DNA of 48,877 nt from Wohlfahrtiimonas larvae_A (GTDB lineage Bacteria > Pseudomonadota > Gammaproteobacteria > Cardiobacteriales > Wohlfahrtiimonadaceae): contig JBEBSR010000015.1 of assembly GCA_040394195.1 (NCBI GenBank), forward strand, positions 1 through 48,877. The letters run 5' to 3'. The position numbers were made by a program, and so were the translations under genes. Of the stretch, positions 1 through 8,937 are shown piece after piece. The notes beneath the pieces are model-generated. The model was not told where the DNA came from, made no database searches, and saw only the letters and a program-made list of their open reading frames with translations. How positions within the stretch are numbered: position 1 is the first letter of the stretch; each line of letters starts with the position of its first letter.

Positions 1-1
1 A

Positions 2-196
2 ACGGAAGATCGTAGCCCAATTTTGATCACTAGACAAAGTGGTGAACCTGCCGTTCTCATTAGCTTAAAAGATTTTAATGCTTATGAAGAAACAGCCTAT
101 TTGCTTTCTAATCCTCGTAATGCTGAACGCTTAAGAAAATCTTTGGCTAGCGCAAAATCTCAACGCACCATACAAAAGGATTTGATTGAAGAATGA
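2..196 (+). CDS. yefM: YefM/Phd-family antitoxin, 5' end cut by window edge
   Basis: This is the C-terminal 64 codons of an antitoxin reading into the window from the left. The visible part contains LITRQSGEPAVLISLKDF followed by an acidic/basic tail ending in DLIEE, the usual layout of the second half of a Phd/YefM DNA-binding antitoxin and its toxin-neutralising C-terminus. The stop codon overlaps the start of the YoeB toxin gene by four bases (ATGA at 193-196), the standard arrangement of the yefM-yoeB operon. By family knowledge the protein would neutralise YoeB and repress its own promoter, which lies outside the window. The identification rests mainly on the neighbour and the conserved LISLKDF-type segment. 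Confidence 0.9.
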   Translation, partial: TEDRSPILITRQSGEPAVLISLKDFNAYEETAYLLSNPRNAERLRKSLASAKSQRTIQKDLIEE

Positions 197-447
197 TATT
201 GTCATGGACAGAAGAAGCTTGGGAAGATTACTTATATTGGCAAACTCATAACAAACAAAATATTAAGCGCATTAATACGCTAATTAAAACTATTTTAAGA
301 ACACCATTTGAAGGCATTGGCAAACCTGAACCTTTAAAGTTTGATCTTACAGGTGCTTGGTCAAGAAGAATTGATCAGGAACATCGCTTAGTTTATATCA
401 TCGAAGATCACAGCATTACGATTCTACAATGTCGATATCATTATTAA
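193..447 (+). CDS. yoeB: YoeB (Txe) ribosome-dependent mRNA interferase toxin
   Basis: An 84-residue protein, the same length as E. coli YoeB and alignable end to end without gaps. It keeps the RTPFEG-GKPEPLK block, WSRRI, EHRLVY and the terminal CRYHY. The catalytic residues of E. coli YoeB are at the same positions here: Glu46, Arg65, His83 and Tyr84. YoeB binds the ribosomal A site and cleaves mRNA when its antitoxin is degraded. The start overlaps the antitoxin stop, so the two are translationally coupled. Nothing in the sequence suggests inactivation. Confidence 0.96.
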   Translation: MILSWTEEAWEDYLYWQTHNKQNIKRINTLIKTILRTPFEGIGKPEPLKFDLTGAWSRRIDQEHRLVYIIEDHSITILQCRYHY

Positions 448-480
448 AAACAATAAAACAAACCAGCAGAGATACTGGTT
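446..480 (-). terminator. Rho-independent terminator of the lipoprotein pair
   Basis: A hairpin (AACCAG at 461-466 pairing with CTGGTT at 475-480) lies between the converging yoeB and lipoprotein genes. Read on the minus strand it is followed by a T-rich stretch (446-460), so it best serves the minus-strand gene ending at 486. It may also stop yoeB transcription. Confidence 0.6.
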
Positions 481-485
481 TGCAT

Positions 486-953
486 CTAAAATGCTTTGAA
501 GTTATATAGATTTTTAATATACTCAAAGGATGGATTTACCCTATCTTCAAACTTAGAGAACTTCATTAATAACGCTGTATTTTCCTGATTCACACCAAAT
601 ATATAAATGACTTTCGCTTGTTGTGCTTTATCCAATACTTCGTAATAAGTAATACCATCCGCCTGTTTTGCGATGAGTTTACTACCTCTAAAATTCTCTT
701 GTTCTTTGATCATTGCTTTCGTCCATTGGTTCAAATGGGCATTAGCATTTGGCATAACATCACGAATCACACCCACCATGATTCCTTGATTCTGATTGAT
801 ATACATTAAGTTAGCTGTTTTCGTTTGTATTTCAGAATATTCCAATGTCAGAACATTATTTCCAAATTTTGCATTATTAGTATTAGCACATGCGCTGATA
901 ATTATTGAAACAATTAGAATATTAATTAATTTAAGCATATTTTTATAGTTCAT
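486..953 (-). CDS. Small putative lipoprotein of unknown function
   Basis: A 155-residue protein with a lipoprotein signal: basic N-terminus, hydrophobic core and the lipobox IISAC with the acylated cysteine at residue 22. The mature part has no motif I recognise. Its start codon overlaps the stop of the upstream lipoprotein gene in a TAATG arrangement (951-955), so the two genes are almost certainly one operon. Membrane anchoring is a confident prediction; the biochemical role is unknown. Confidence 0.75.
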   Translation of the reverse strand: MNYKNMLKLINILIVSIIISACANTNNAKFGNNVLTLEYSEIQTKTANLMYINQNQGIMVGVIRDVMPNANAHLNQWTKAMIKEQENFRGSKLIAKQADGITYYEVLDKAQQAKVIYIFGVNQENTALLMKFSKFEDRVNPSFEYIKNLYNFKAF

Positions 954-1594
954 TATATTTTCTCAATTGTTGTATAAAACGTAAAATACTCTTCAGGCAA
1001 AGCTCTTTCTTTTATCAAACCATTACTAATAGAACCTGGTCTCTCTTCATAAATTGGGTAATATTCTTTCCGATGGTTAGTTTCTATCATTTTTTTATAT
1101 AAATCTGTATCCGAAATGCCAGCAGAAAATCGTGTATCAGTTTTTGCACCTATTGCTGAAAATAATACAGAAACATTTTGTAATTTCCATTCACATATTC
1201 CTGTTCCATAATAGTCTTCATCTAACATACCGTCTAGATAGAATCTAACCTGATATTGATTTTCCAGGATCCGTACAAACTCTAAAGGAATAGAATAATA
1301 AGGATAGGAATAAGATGAAGTCATCAAATACTTGCAATTAACAGCTTGATAATTTGCATATGCAGTAAATTGTCCAAATTTCCCTGGTGCATTTTCAACA
1401 TCAATAGTCAACTGATAATGTTTTTGTGGATTGGAATTTATTTTAAATCTCTCATTTTCTTCAGCATGCCTTTTTTGTTCTATTTCAATTTGAGAAACCT
1501 GCTGCTTATTATCATATTGTTGATTAAAACCTTCATTATCACAGGCTGTTAAAAATAATATTACAGGCAAACACAGCATAGTTAATTTAATCAT
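953..1594 (-). CDS. Putative lipoprotein of unknown function
   Basis: A 213-residue protein with a short lipoprotein signal ending in the lipobox LTAC (Cys18). The mature domain is polar and tyrosine-rich and contains three further cysteines; I recognise no family. The start is supported by an AAGGA ribosome site six bases upstream. It is the first gene of a two-gene operon with the downstream 155-residue lipoprotein, overlapping it by one base. The pairing of two unrelated-looking lipoproteins suggests a shared envelope role, but nothing identifies it. Confidence 0.75.
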   Translation of the reverse strand: MIKLTMLCLPVILFLTACDNEGFNQQYDNKQQVSQIEIEQKRHAEENERFKINSNPQKHYQLTIDVENAPGKFGQFTAYANYQAVNCKYLMTSSYSYPYYSIPLEFVRILENQYQVRFYLDGMLDEDYYGTGICEWKLQNVSVLFSAIGAKTDTRFSAGISDTDLYKKMIETNHRKEYYPIYEERPGSISNGLIKERALPEEYFTFYTTIEKI

Positions 1595-1780
1595 GATAAA
1601 TCCTTATTTTTATATTAATTATTTATCTATAAATACAGTATTTTATAAGTATACTACTTATCTCTCAAAGAATGCTGATGAATAACAAATTTCAGATAAG
1701 AAAATCTCACAATATATTTGTATGGCTATTTTCCGTATGATAAAACATTAAGCATCCATAAAGATTCAAAAAAGAGGTTA

Positions 1781-1994
1781 ATCATTACTGCTAAAACTGA
1801 ACGCATAAAAGCACATTTTTTTACCAGAACTTAAGCAAAATTAGTACGTGAAGACGAACCAAAAACATTGAGTGCTTATTCTGAAATTCAAGTAACTAAT
1901 CAACAATTTGATCAATTCATACAAGCATGCCAAGTGATACAAAAGTAAAGCAATTTTAGATGCAGTAAAACGATTAGATGAAGAAGGGTTTTAA
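1781..1994 (+). pseudogene. Decayed DUF1778-type (TacA/AtaR-like) antitoxin gene
   Basis: Forward-strand translation shows remnants of a CopG-like DUF1778 antitoxin: ITAKTERI at the start, then VTNQQFDQFIQACQ, then KAILDAVKRLDEEGF before the final stop at 1992-1994. The reading frame is broken in at least two places: a TAA at 1832-1834, with most of the helical core missing, and a frameshift around 1941-1946. An ATC stands where the start codon would be expected, after an AAAGAGG ribosome site. No GNAT acetyltransferase toxin, the usual partner, follows; an unrelated gene runs in from the other strand. The family assignment is from remembered sequence patterns and is moderately sure. Confidence 0.55.
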
Positions 1995-2854
1995 TCAGCC
2001 TCTATAATTTTTATATAAGATTTTTCATCTGGCACACTATATTCACTACTGATAGATTGGATATATCTAACTACTTTTTCGTTATTCTCAATAAATTTCT
2101 GAATAATTTCAGAATAATTTAAAATTCCTAATTCGCCTTCTGTTGTTAAAATGCGATGAAACTTTCTTGCAAACTCTGCATCAATTGGAAAAGGAGACAA
2201 ATCTTGTGGCACACCTTGAGTGACCTCATTACTGTTATCTGCACTTACTATATAGCTTGCCATAAAATCATCACTGATTAATGTTTCAATATTATAATGA
2301 TACAAAAACGGAGAAGTTATATCTCCTTCAATTAAAGGATATTCAATTATGAAAGAAGATTTTGTACCAGAAATTTCTTTTACAAGTATATTAATACCAC
2401 TATATGTTTTATATACTTGAATATTATCTTTTTCCCCTAGCAATTCTGCATCAGGTAAAATCATAATCAGATTTTTTAAATACTCATTATGAGTGAATTC
2501 GCCAGATAAGTTTTTATACCCACCAATCGGAGCTCTTTGAATACTTAAGTTAGTAATAAATCCATCTTGTTTGTCAGGGCAATAATAAGTCTGATTAATA
2601 TTACCTGTGAATGTTAATCTTGGATATTGCAAATGCACACCAATTTTTATTCCTTGCCTGAAAAACTCTTTAACCACATGGCACGCTTGGATATTTATTT
2701 TTAACATTTGATCATTATTAATCGCTTTTATACCAATTTCTACTTTAGCATCTCTAGGTATTTCATTAGCTTTAGAATAATAATTCATCAACAGAATGAT
2801 TGAAATAATTGCTAAAACCAACATCCCAAATCCAAATAGCTTTTTAAACCTCAT
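1991..2854 (-). CDS. Unknown membrane-anchored protein
   Basis: A 287-residue protein with one N-terminal membrane segment (about residues 7-24, basic on the inner side) and no cleavage site that stands out, so probably anchored with a periplasmic domain. The rest is a mixed beta-rich domain with two cysteines (in NIQACHVV and TYYCPD) that could form a disulfide. I do not recognise the family. Codon use is very AT-rich, like the two lipoproteins beside it. It is a single-gene unit bounded by terminator-like hairpins and overlaps the end of the antitoxin remnant on the opposite strand. Confidence 0.6.
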   Translation of the reverse strand: MRFKKLFGFGMLVLAIISIILLMNYYSKANEIPRDAKVEIGIKAINNDQMLKINIQACHVVKEFFRQGIKIGVHLQYPRLTFTGNINQTYYCPDKQDGFITNLSIQRAPIGGYKNLSGEFTHNEYLKNLIMILPDAELLGEKDNIQVYKTYSGINILVKEISGTKSSFIIEYPLIEGDITSPFLYHYNIETLISDDFMASYIVSADNSNEVTQGVPQDLSPFPIDAEFARKFHRILTTEGELGILNYSEIIQKFIENNEKVVRYIQSISSEYSVPDEKSYIKIIEAD

Positions 2855-2906
2855 TTATAATACTCTTTCTTAAAGATCATCTTAATTATGTAATATACAG
2901 AATAAT

Positions 2907-2935
2907 AAAAAACCAGCAAATATGCTGGTTTTTAC
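2907..2935. terminator. Bidirectional terminator after ilvE
   Basis: The inverted repeat AACCAGCA (2911-2918) / TGCTGGTT (2923-2930) is flanked by an A-run on the left and a T-run on the right, so it forms a hairpin followed by U residues in either direction. Its main use is to end the minus-strand uvrA-ilvE transcript, whose last gene stops at 2973. The stem is nearly the same as that of the terminator at 446-480. Confidence 0.75.
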
Positions 2936-2972
2936 GATTAGGATTTTTTATAACTTAAAGTTATATTAAGAG

Positions 2973-3995
2973 TTAAACCTTAACAATCCAGCCCTCTGGC
3001 GCTTCAATATCACCAAATTGGATGCCGACTAGCTCGTTATAAAGTTTAGTTGTGATTGGGCCCACTGCTGTTTCGCTGTAGAACACATGGAATTTATCAT
3101 TAGTTTGAATACCACCAATTGGAGAAATCACAGCTGCTGTACCACAAGCGCCTGCTTCTACAAATTGATCCAACTCTGACAAGTAAACATCACCCTCAAT
3201 CGCTTCCATACCTAAACGCTCTTTTGCAATATGCAATAAAGAGTATTTAGTAATACTTGGCAAAATGGATGGTGAAATTGGCGTAATAAATTTATTATCT
3301 GCTGTGATACCAAAGAAGTTAGCAGAACCCACTTCTTCAATTTTTGTATGCGTTGCAGGATCTAAATAGATACAATCTGAGAAATTACGCTCATGTGCTT
3401 CGTAACCTGGCAACAAACTTGCTGCATAGTTACCACCAACTTTCGATGCACCTGTACCCATTGGTGCTGCACGATCATAATCAGAAATGATAAAGTTCGT
3501 TGGTGCTAAGCCGCCTTTAAAATATGGACCAACTGGCATACAAAATGCAGTGAAAATAAATTCTGGCGCAGGTTTAACGCCAATGTTTGCGCCAACGCCA
3601 ATATATAATGGGCGAATGTACAAAGAAGCGCCTGTACCATAAGGTGGCACATAAGCTTCATTGGCACGCACAACTTCTTTAATCGCTTCCACAAACATCT
3701 CTTCTGGAATTTGTGGCATGCGCAAACGGCGAGCACTATCATTCATTCTGCGCGCATTTTCATACGGGCGGAACAATTGAATGCTGCCATCTTTTGTGCG
3801 ATAAGCTTTCATGCCTTCAAAACATTGCTGACCATAATGCAATGCAGTTGAACCCTCATGAATATGAAGATTTGGATCTTCTGTCAATTCACCTTTCTGC
3901 CATGCACCATTCACATGCTTAGCTAAAAAACGATATGGCGTTTGAATATAATCAAATCCTAAATTTTTCCAATCGATATCTGCTGTTTGAGACAT
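2973..3995 (-). CDS. ilvE: Branched-chain-amino-acid aminotransferase
   Basis: A class IV PLP-dependent aminotransferase of about 340 residues, the longer form of IlvE (like human BCAT and B. subtilis YwaA) rather than the 309-residue E. coli form. It carries the final step of leucine, isoleucine and valine synthesis, exchanging amino groups with glutamate. The PLP lysine sits in GTGASKVGGNYAAS (about residue 185) and the cofactor-binding EVGSANFF follows about 35 residues later. An ATG three codons further upstream (4004) is possible, but a GAAGGA ribosome site is spaced eight bases from the ATG at 3995, so I place the start there. It is the last gene of an apparent uvrA operon and ends at a clear terminator. 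Confidence 0.95.
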   Translation of the reverse strand: MSQTADIDWKNLGFDYIQTPYRFLAKHVNGAWQKGELTEDPNLHIHEGSTALHYGQQCFEGMKAYRTKDGSIQLFRPYENARRMNDSARRLRMPQIPEEMFVEAIKEVVRANEAYVPPYGTGASLYIRPLYIGVGANIGVKPAPEFIFTAFCMPVGPYFKGGLAPTNFIISDYDRAAPMGTGASKVGGNYAASLLPGYEAHERNFSDCIYLDPATHTKIEEVGSANFFGITADNKFITPISPSILPSITKYSLLHIAKERLGMEAIEGDVYLSELDQFVEAGACGTAAVISPIGGIQTNDKFHVFYSETAVGPITTKLYNELVGIQFGDIEAPEGWIVKV

Positions 3996-4010
3996 TTTAA
4001 CCATCCTTCA

Positions 4011-4457
4011 TTAACTATACTGTGGAAGATCATCACCAAATGTTTGATCTTCTAAATTTTCTGTAATATTCACTTCACCAATCATTGCACCGATGTCTGT
4101 AAATACTAGAGCATTAATATGTTTAATATATTTTTCAAGCTCTGCATAGTTAATTCGTAAAATTTTCTGCATTGCATCTACAGAACGTAGCTGTGCCACA
4201 TTTTCTTCAATCTCTTTAAACGTATTACCATACTTTTTACCAGAAATATCAATTAAGACAGCTTTACAAGTGACATATTCAGGTTCAAAACTCACAAAGC
4301 CAAAAGCGATCAGATAATATTTATCCATATCAATTTTATGTTCACGGCAAAGCGCTGCTAGGCTTGCGATTCTTCCTTCCCAATCGATTTCGATAGTTCC
4401 AACTAAATCGCTGTATTTTGTTGTAATGGCTGGTTTAGTAATAGGCAATCTTTTCAT
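4011..4457 (-). CDS. Conserved-looking hypothetical protein between uvrA and ilvE
   Basis: A 148-residue soluble protein without signal peptide or membrane segment. It contains an acidic/hydrophobic pattern (GTIEIDWEGRIASLAALCREH near residue 20-40) but no motif I can name. It starts 37 bases after uvrA and ends seven to fifteen bases before ilvE, so it is co-transcribed with both. Start is ATG with an AGAGA-type ribosome site. It could be a small cytosolic protein of a family I do not recognise; the operon context does not fix a role. Confidence 0.7.
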   Translation of the reverse strand: MKRLPITKPAITTKYSDLVGTIEIDWEGRIASLAALCREHKIDMDKYYLIAFGFVSFEPEYVTCKAVLIDISGKKYGNTFKEIEENVAQLRSVDAMQKILRINYAELEKYIKHINALVFTDIGAMIGEVNITENLEDQTFGDDLPQYS

Positions 4458-4494
4458 ATAGTCTCTTCTTTATCCATTTGAGTGGCAAACGTTA

Positions 4495-7311
4495 TCATAA
4501 AAAATCTTTTAAAAAGCGTCCTGTGGCACTTTTTGGATTATTGGCAACCTCTTCTGGCGTTCCTTCACCAATTATCATACCTCCTTTATAACCGCCTTCT
4601 GGCCCTAAATCAACAATCCAATCAGCTGTTTTGATCACATCTAGATTATGCTCAATAATTACGATGGTATTTCCTTGATCACGCAACGTATTAATCACCG
4701 TTAATAATTGTGCGATGTCATGGAAATGCAAGCCCGTTGTCGGTTCATCCAGGATGTATAAAGTTTTACCAGTATCACGCTTAGATAATTCACGGGATAA
4801 TTTAACACGCTGCGCTTCACCGCCTGATAAGGTTGTGGCATTTTGCCCAAGCGTAATATAGCTCAAGCCAACTTCCATCAATGTAGATAATCGACGATGA
4901 ATCACAGGAATTGCAGAGAAGAATTCACATGCATCTTCCACTGTCATATCTAATACTTCACTGATATTTTTGCCTTTGTATTGAATGTCTAAAGTTTCAC
5001 GGTTATAACGCTTACCTTTACATACATCACACAAAACATAAACATCTGGCAAGAAATGCATTTCAACTTTGATTAAACCATCGCCTTGGCAAGCTTCACA
5101 ACGTCCACCTTTCACGTTGAAGCTGAATCTCCCTGCTGTATAACCACGCGCACGAGATTCTGCAGTACCTGCGAAGAGTTCACGAATTGGTGTAAATAAG
5201 CCTGTATAAGTTGCAGGATTCGATCTTGGCGTTCTACCAATTGGGCTTTGATCAATGTTAATGACTTTATCAATGTGCTCTAAACCTGTAATTTCTTTCA
5301 CAGGCGCAACTTCTTGGCTCGCACGATTCAAAGCATTTGCAGTGAATGGATAAAGTGTATCATTCACCAATGTGGATTTACCTGAGCCTGAAACGCCTGT
5401 CACACATGTTAATAAGCCAACAGGAATCTTCACGCTCACATTTTTTAAGTTATTGCCTGTTGCACCAACAATGGATAGTTGTTTTTTAGGATCATTTTTT
5501 GCACGTTCTTTTGGTACAGCAATCTCTTTTTTCTTAGATAAATATTGGCCCGTTAAAGATTCAGGCACAGCCATAATCTCTTTAACATTACCTTTAGCCA
5601 CAACTTCACCACCGTGAACACCCGCACCAGGACCAATATCCACAACATAATCCGCTGCGCGAATTGCATCTTCATCATGTTCAACCACAATTACGGTATT
5701 ACCTAAATCACGCAAATGAATCAATGTTTTTAATAAACGTTCATTATCGCGCTGATGCAAACCAATAGACGGCTCATCCAATACATACATCACGCCCACT
5801 AAACCTGCACCAATTTGTGATGCCAAGCGAATACGCTGTGCTTCACCACCTGATAATGTTTCTGCTGAACGCGATAGATTCAAATAATCCAAGCCAACAT
5901 TCACCAAGAAGCCTAAACGCTCATTAATTTCTTTCAAAATTTTATCAGCAATTTCTGCTTTGGCGCCTGTTAATGTCAAAGTTGATGACCAATTCAATGC
6001 ATCATCGATGGACATAGATGTCACTTGGTTAATGCCATGATCATGAATCAATACATTACGTGCAGATTCATTCAAACGAGCACCGCCACAAGCAGTACAA
6101 GGGCGAGAAGTTAAGTATTTTGCTAACTCTTCACGCATGCTTTGTGAATCTGTTTCATGATAACGACGATCTAAATTCGGTAAAATTCCTTCAAATGCAT
6201 GCGTTCTTTTAACAACTTTGCCATTAGAACCATAATATTCAAAGTCGATTTCTTCTTTGCCACTACCATTTAAAATTACATTTTGAATATTTTCAGGCAA
6301 TTCTCTGAATGGTACTTCAGGGTCGAATTTATAATGTTTTGCCAATGACAAAATCATTGAATAGTAATAGAAAGCTTTTTTATCCCAACCGCGAACAGCG
6401 CCCGTTGCTAAGGATAATTCATCGCTCGTGATCACTTTTGTGGGATCAAAATATTGGCTTACACCCAAGCCATCACAACCTGAACAAGCGCCCGTTGGAT
6501 TATTGAATGAGAATAATCTTGGCTCTAATTCTGGTAATGAAAAACCACATTCAGGGCAAGCATAGTTTGCAGAGAATTGCAGCATAATGGATGGATCATT
6601 CATATCCACTGCATAAACTAAACCCGAAGATAATGTTAACGCTGTTTCCATTGATTCAGCCAAACGCTGAGCAATATCAGGGCGAACTTTAAAGCGATCA
6701 ATCACCACTTCAATACTATGCTTTTGCTTAGGATTAATTTCAGGCAGTTCATCAATCTCATAAACTTCGCCATCAATTCTTAAACGCAAATAACCTTGCG
6801 ATTTTAAGCCTTCAATTAATTTAACATGCTCGCCTTTACGATCACGGATCACAGGCGCCAATAGCATAATGCGAGAATCTTCAGGGAGATTCAAAACTTG
6901 ATCCACCATTTGACTCACAGTTTGTGCATGCAGAGCTAAATGATGGGTTGGGCAATGTGGCGTACCAATTCGCGCAAACAATAAGCGCAAATAGTCATAA
7001 ATTTCTGTCACTGTTCCCACAGTAGAACGTGGGTTGTGTGATGTTGATTTCTGTTCAATAGAGATCGCTGGCGACAAACCTTCGATGTGATCAACATCTG
7101 GCTTATCCATCATCGATAAGAATTGGCGAGCGTAAGCGGATAACGATTCAACGTAACGTCTTTGACCTTCAGCATACAGAGTATCAAATGCCAAAGAAGA
7201 TTTACCTGAGCCTGATAACCCAGTAATCACAATGAGCTTATTGCGAGGTAAGGTTAAACTGATATTTTTTAAATTGTGCGTACGAGCACCTTGAACCGTA
7301 ATATTTTCCAT
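4495..7311 (-). CDS. uvrA: UvrABC excinuclease subunit A
   Basis: The 938-residue damage-recognition ATPase of nucleotide excision repair. It shows two ABC modules: Walker A GLSGSGKSS near residue 30 and GVSGSGKSTL near 640, signature LSGGEAQR twice, and Walker B VLDEPSIGL and ILDEPTTGL. Zinc-module cysteines are present as CPEC...CSGC in the insertion region and CEAC...CDVCKGKRYNRE near 740. It matches E. coli UvrA (940 residues) along its length. A TTG four codons upstream (7323) is open but lacks a ribosome site; the ATG at 7311 has GAGAG nine bases upstream and gives the usual N-terminus. It is followed closely by an unknown gene and ilvE. Confidence 0.98.
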   Translation of the reverse strand: MENITVQGARTHNLKNISLTLPRNKLIVITGLSGSGKSSLAFDTLYAEGQRRYVESLSAYARQFLSMMDKPDVDHIEGLSPAISIEQKSTSHNPRSTVGTVTEIYDYLRLLFARIGTPHCPTHHLALHAQTVSQMVDQVLNLPEDSRIMLLAPVIRDRKGEHVKLIEGLKSQGYLRLRIDGEVYEIDELPEINPKQKHSIEVVIDRFKVRPDIAQRLAESMETALTLSSGLVYAVDMNDPSIMLQFSANYACPECGFSLPELEPRLFSFNNPTGACSGCDGLGVSQYFDPTKVITSDELSLATGAVRGWDKKAFYYYSMILSLAKHYKFDPEVPFRELPENIQNVILNGSGKEEIDFEYYGSNGKVVKRTHAFEGILPNLDRRYHETDSQSMREELAKYLTSRPCTACGGARLNESARNVLIHDHGINQVTSMSIDDALNWSSTLTLTGAKAEIADKILKEINERLGFLVNVGLDYLNLSRSAETLSGGEAQRIRLASQIGAGLVGVMYVLDEPSIGLHQRDNERLLKTLIHLRDLGNTVIVVEHDEDAIRAADYVVDIGPGAGVHGGEVVAKGNVKEIMAVPESLTGQYLSKKKEIAVPKERAKNDPKKQLSIVGATGNNLKNVSVKIPVGLLTCVTGVSGSGKSTLVNDTLYPFTANALNRASQEVAPVKEITGLEHIDKVINIDQSPIGRTPRSNPATYTGLFTPIRELFAGTAESRARGYTAGRFSFNVKGGRCEACQGDGLIKVEMHFLPDVYVLCDVCKGKRYNRETLDIQYKGKNISEVLDMTVEDACEFFSAIPVIHRRLSTLMEVGLSYITLGQNATTLSGGEAQRVKLSRELSKRDTGKTLYILDEPTTGLHFHDIAQLLTVINTLRDQGNTIVIIEHNLDVIKTADWIVDLGPEGGYKGGMIIGEGTPEEVANNPKSATGRFLKDFL

Positions 7312-7385
7312 GCTTACTCTCAAAAAAGATCACTTCTATTGAATGTGAATTTTTACTAAACTACCCATCATACGTTATTCTCGGA

Positions 7386-7508
7386 TCACCATAAAAGATA
7401 TATCAGAAATCCTATAAACAAAATTGTAAAAAAGGCCTTCCATGAAGGAGAAAGTCCAAATAAAAGCTCTGAAACTATCTCAAAAATCATTTCAATAATC
7501 GCTGACAT
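7386..7508 (-). CDS. Possible 40-residue hydrophobic membrane peptide
   Basis: A short reading frame begins with ATG at 7508, preceded by AGGGA at nine-base spacing, and ends with TGA at 7388-7386. The peptide starts MSAIIEMIFEIV and has a hydrophobic C-terminal half (AFFTILFIGFLIYLLW) that would make one membrane helix with an aromatic end. It lies just downstream of the ctpA terminator and 75 bases before uvrA on the same strand. The good ribosome site and membrane-helix composition argue for a real small protein; its shortness and lack of a known family argue for caution. Confidence 0.4.
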   Translation of the reverse strand: MSAIIEMIFEIVSELLFGLSPSWKAFFTILFIGFLIYLLW

Positions 7509-7523
7509 CTGTATTATTCCCTA

Positions 7524-7551
7524 TAAAAAAGACTGCCGAAGCAGTCTTAAT
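7524..7551 (-). terminator. Strong terminator after ctpA
   Basis: On the minus strand AAGACTGC-TTCG-GCAGTCTT is followed by a run of T residues. The stem is eight base pairs with a stable UUCG tetraloop, directly after the ctpA stop at 7560. This separates gpmI-ctpA from uvrA. Confidence 0.9.
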
Positions 7552-7559
7552 TATTACCA

Positions 7560-8909
7560 TTATTGAATGGGATTATCCTTCACAAAAATCAAACTTTTCA
7601 GCAAATTTAATGCTTCATACAATTGATTATCTGAAACAGCTAAACCACGCGCTTTTTCAGATTGAGCAAATGTTGTGATACTTTGTTCTTTATCTGAACC
7701 TTTATTCAAACGTTTTGCTAAGTTCTCTTCACGAATGAAGTTAGAATTGCGCTCTGAATCTACATTCAAAGATAACAGTTCAATGTTCGGTGAAATACCT
7801 TCGCCCTGAATCGAGCGGCCATTCGGTGTGTAATACAATGCTGTTGTGTATTTCATACCTTGACCATCTGCCAAGTTCACAACAGACTGCACAGAACCTT
7901 TACCAAAGCTCTTTTCACCTGCAACAACGCCACGGCGTTGATCTTGAATCGCCCCAGCCACAATTTCAGAAGCTGATGCAGAACCACCATTGATCAACAC
8001 AACTAAAGGTGCGCCTGCCAAAATATCACCAGGATTTGCAACAAAATCAATGCGCGATGCTGGATCACGGCCTTGCGTATAAACAATTAAACCTGACTCT
8101 AAGAATAGATCTGCAATTTCTGCTGCTTGATCCAAAACACCACCTGGGTTATTACGTAAATCTAGAATCAAACCTTTCACTTTAGCCTTTTTAGCTGCAG
8201 CTTGTTTGTTCAAATCTTCAATTGCCGTTTTCATCTCTTCCGCTGAACGCTCTTGAAATTGGCTCAAACGAATATAACCAAATTCATTATCGATCAATTC
8301 ACCTTTGATGCTTTCTGTTTTAATCACATCACGCACCACAGGAATCGTTAATGGTGAACGTTCGCTTTCACGAATAATCGTCAATACAACTTCTGTGCCA
8401 GGCTCACCTTTCAGCATATCAACTGCTTTAGAAACATCGACAGATTGCACAGCCGTTGAATCGATCTTAATGATCAAATCGCCCGCTTGAATGCCTGCTT
8501 TTTTTGCAGGCGAGCCATCCATTGGCGAAATGATGCGAATTAAACCATCTTCACTCACAACTTCAACGCCTAAACCTGCGAATGAACCTGTCGTGAATTC
8601 CTGAACCTTTTTATAAGACTCAGAATCATAAAATTCAGAATGAGGATCCAAACCGCTCAGCATGCCTTTAATAGCATTATTTACCAAAGTTTCTTCTGTC
8701 ACTTCTTCAACATAGTTCGCACGTAATTGTTCAAAAACATTCACGAACAACAATAACTGCTGAACAGGTAGATTTTCTTTGACAATTTCATCAACTGCGG
8801 GCACGGCAACTTTCGGCTGCTCAATCGTCAATGCCATGCTTTCGCTATTGGCGAAAGACAATAACGATAAAAATGCTACTGTCATCAAGGATTTTTGAAA
8901 CGTTCTCAT
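7560..8909 (-). CDS. ctpA: Carboxy-terminal processing protease (S41, CtpA type)
   Basis: A 449-residue secreted serine protease. A Sec signal peptide (first about 26 residues, ending SESMA) is followed by a CtpA-type N-terminal helix region, a PDZ domain (about 95-180, containing GLGVEV and SPAKKAGIQAGDLI) and the S41 catalytic domain. The catalytic Ser/Lys dyad is visible in NGGSASASEIVAGA and GEKSFGKGSVQ. Such proteases trim or degrade periplasmic proteins from the C-terminus and often act in cell-wall maintenance. The start ATG has GGAG at nine bases. It lies 28 bases after gpmI and is probably co-transcribed with it. It is the shorter CtpA form, not the 680-residue Prc/Tsp. Confidence 0.93.
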   Translation of the reverse strand: MRTFQKSLMTVAFLSLLSFANSESMALTIEQPKVAVPAVDEIVKENLPVQQLLLFVNVFEQLRANYVEEVTEETLVNNAIKGMLSGLDPHSEFYDSESYKKVQEFTTGSFAGLGVEVVSEDGLIRIISPMDGSPAKKAGIQAGDLIIKIDSTAVQSVDVSKAVDMLKGEPGTEVVLTIIRESERSPLTIPVVRDVIKTESIKGELIDNEFGYIRLSQFQERSAEEMKTAIEDLNKQAAAKKAKVKGLILDLRNNPGGVLDQAAEIADLFLESGLIVYTQGRDPASRIDFVANPGDILAGAPLVVLINGGSASASEIVAGAIQDQRRGVVAGEKSFGKGSVQSVVNLADGQGMKYTTALYYTPNGRSIQGEGISPNIELLSLNVDSERNSNFIREENLAKRLNKGSDKEQSITTFAQSEKARGLAVSDNQLYEALNLLKSLIFVKDNPIQ

Positions 8910-8937
8910 CCTGAATTTCTCCGTTTATTAATATTAA

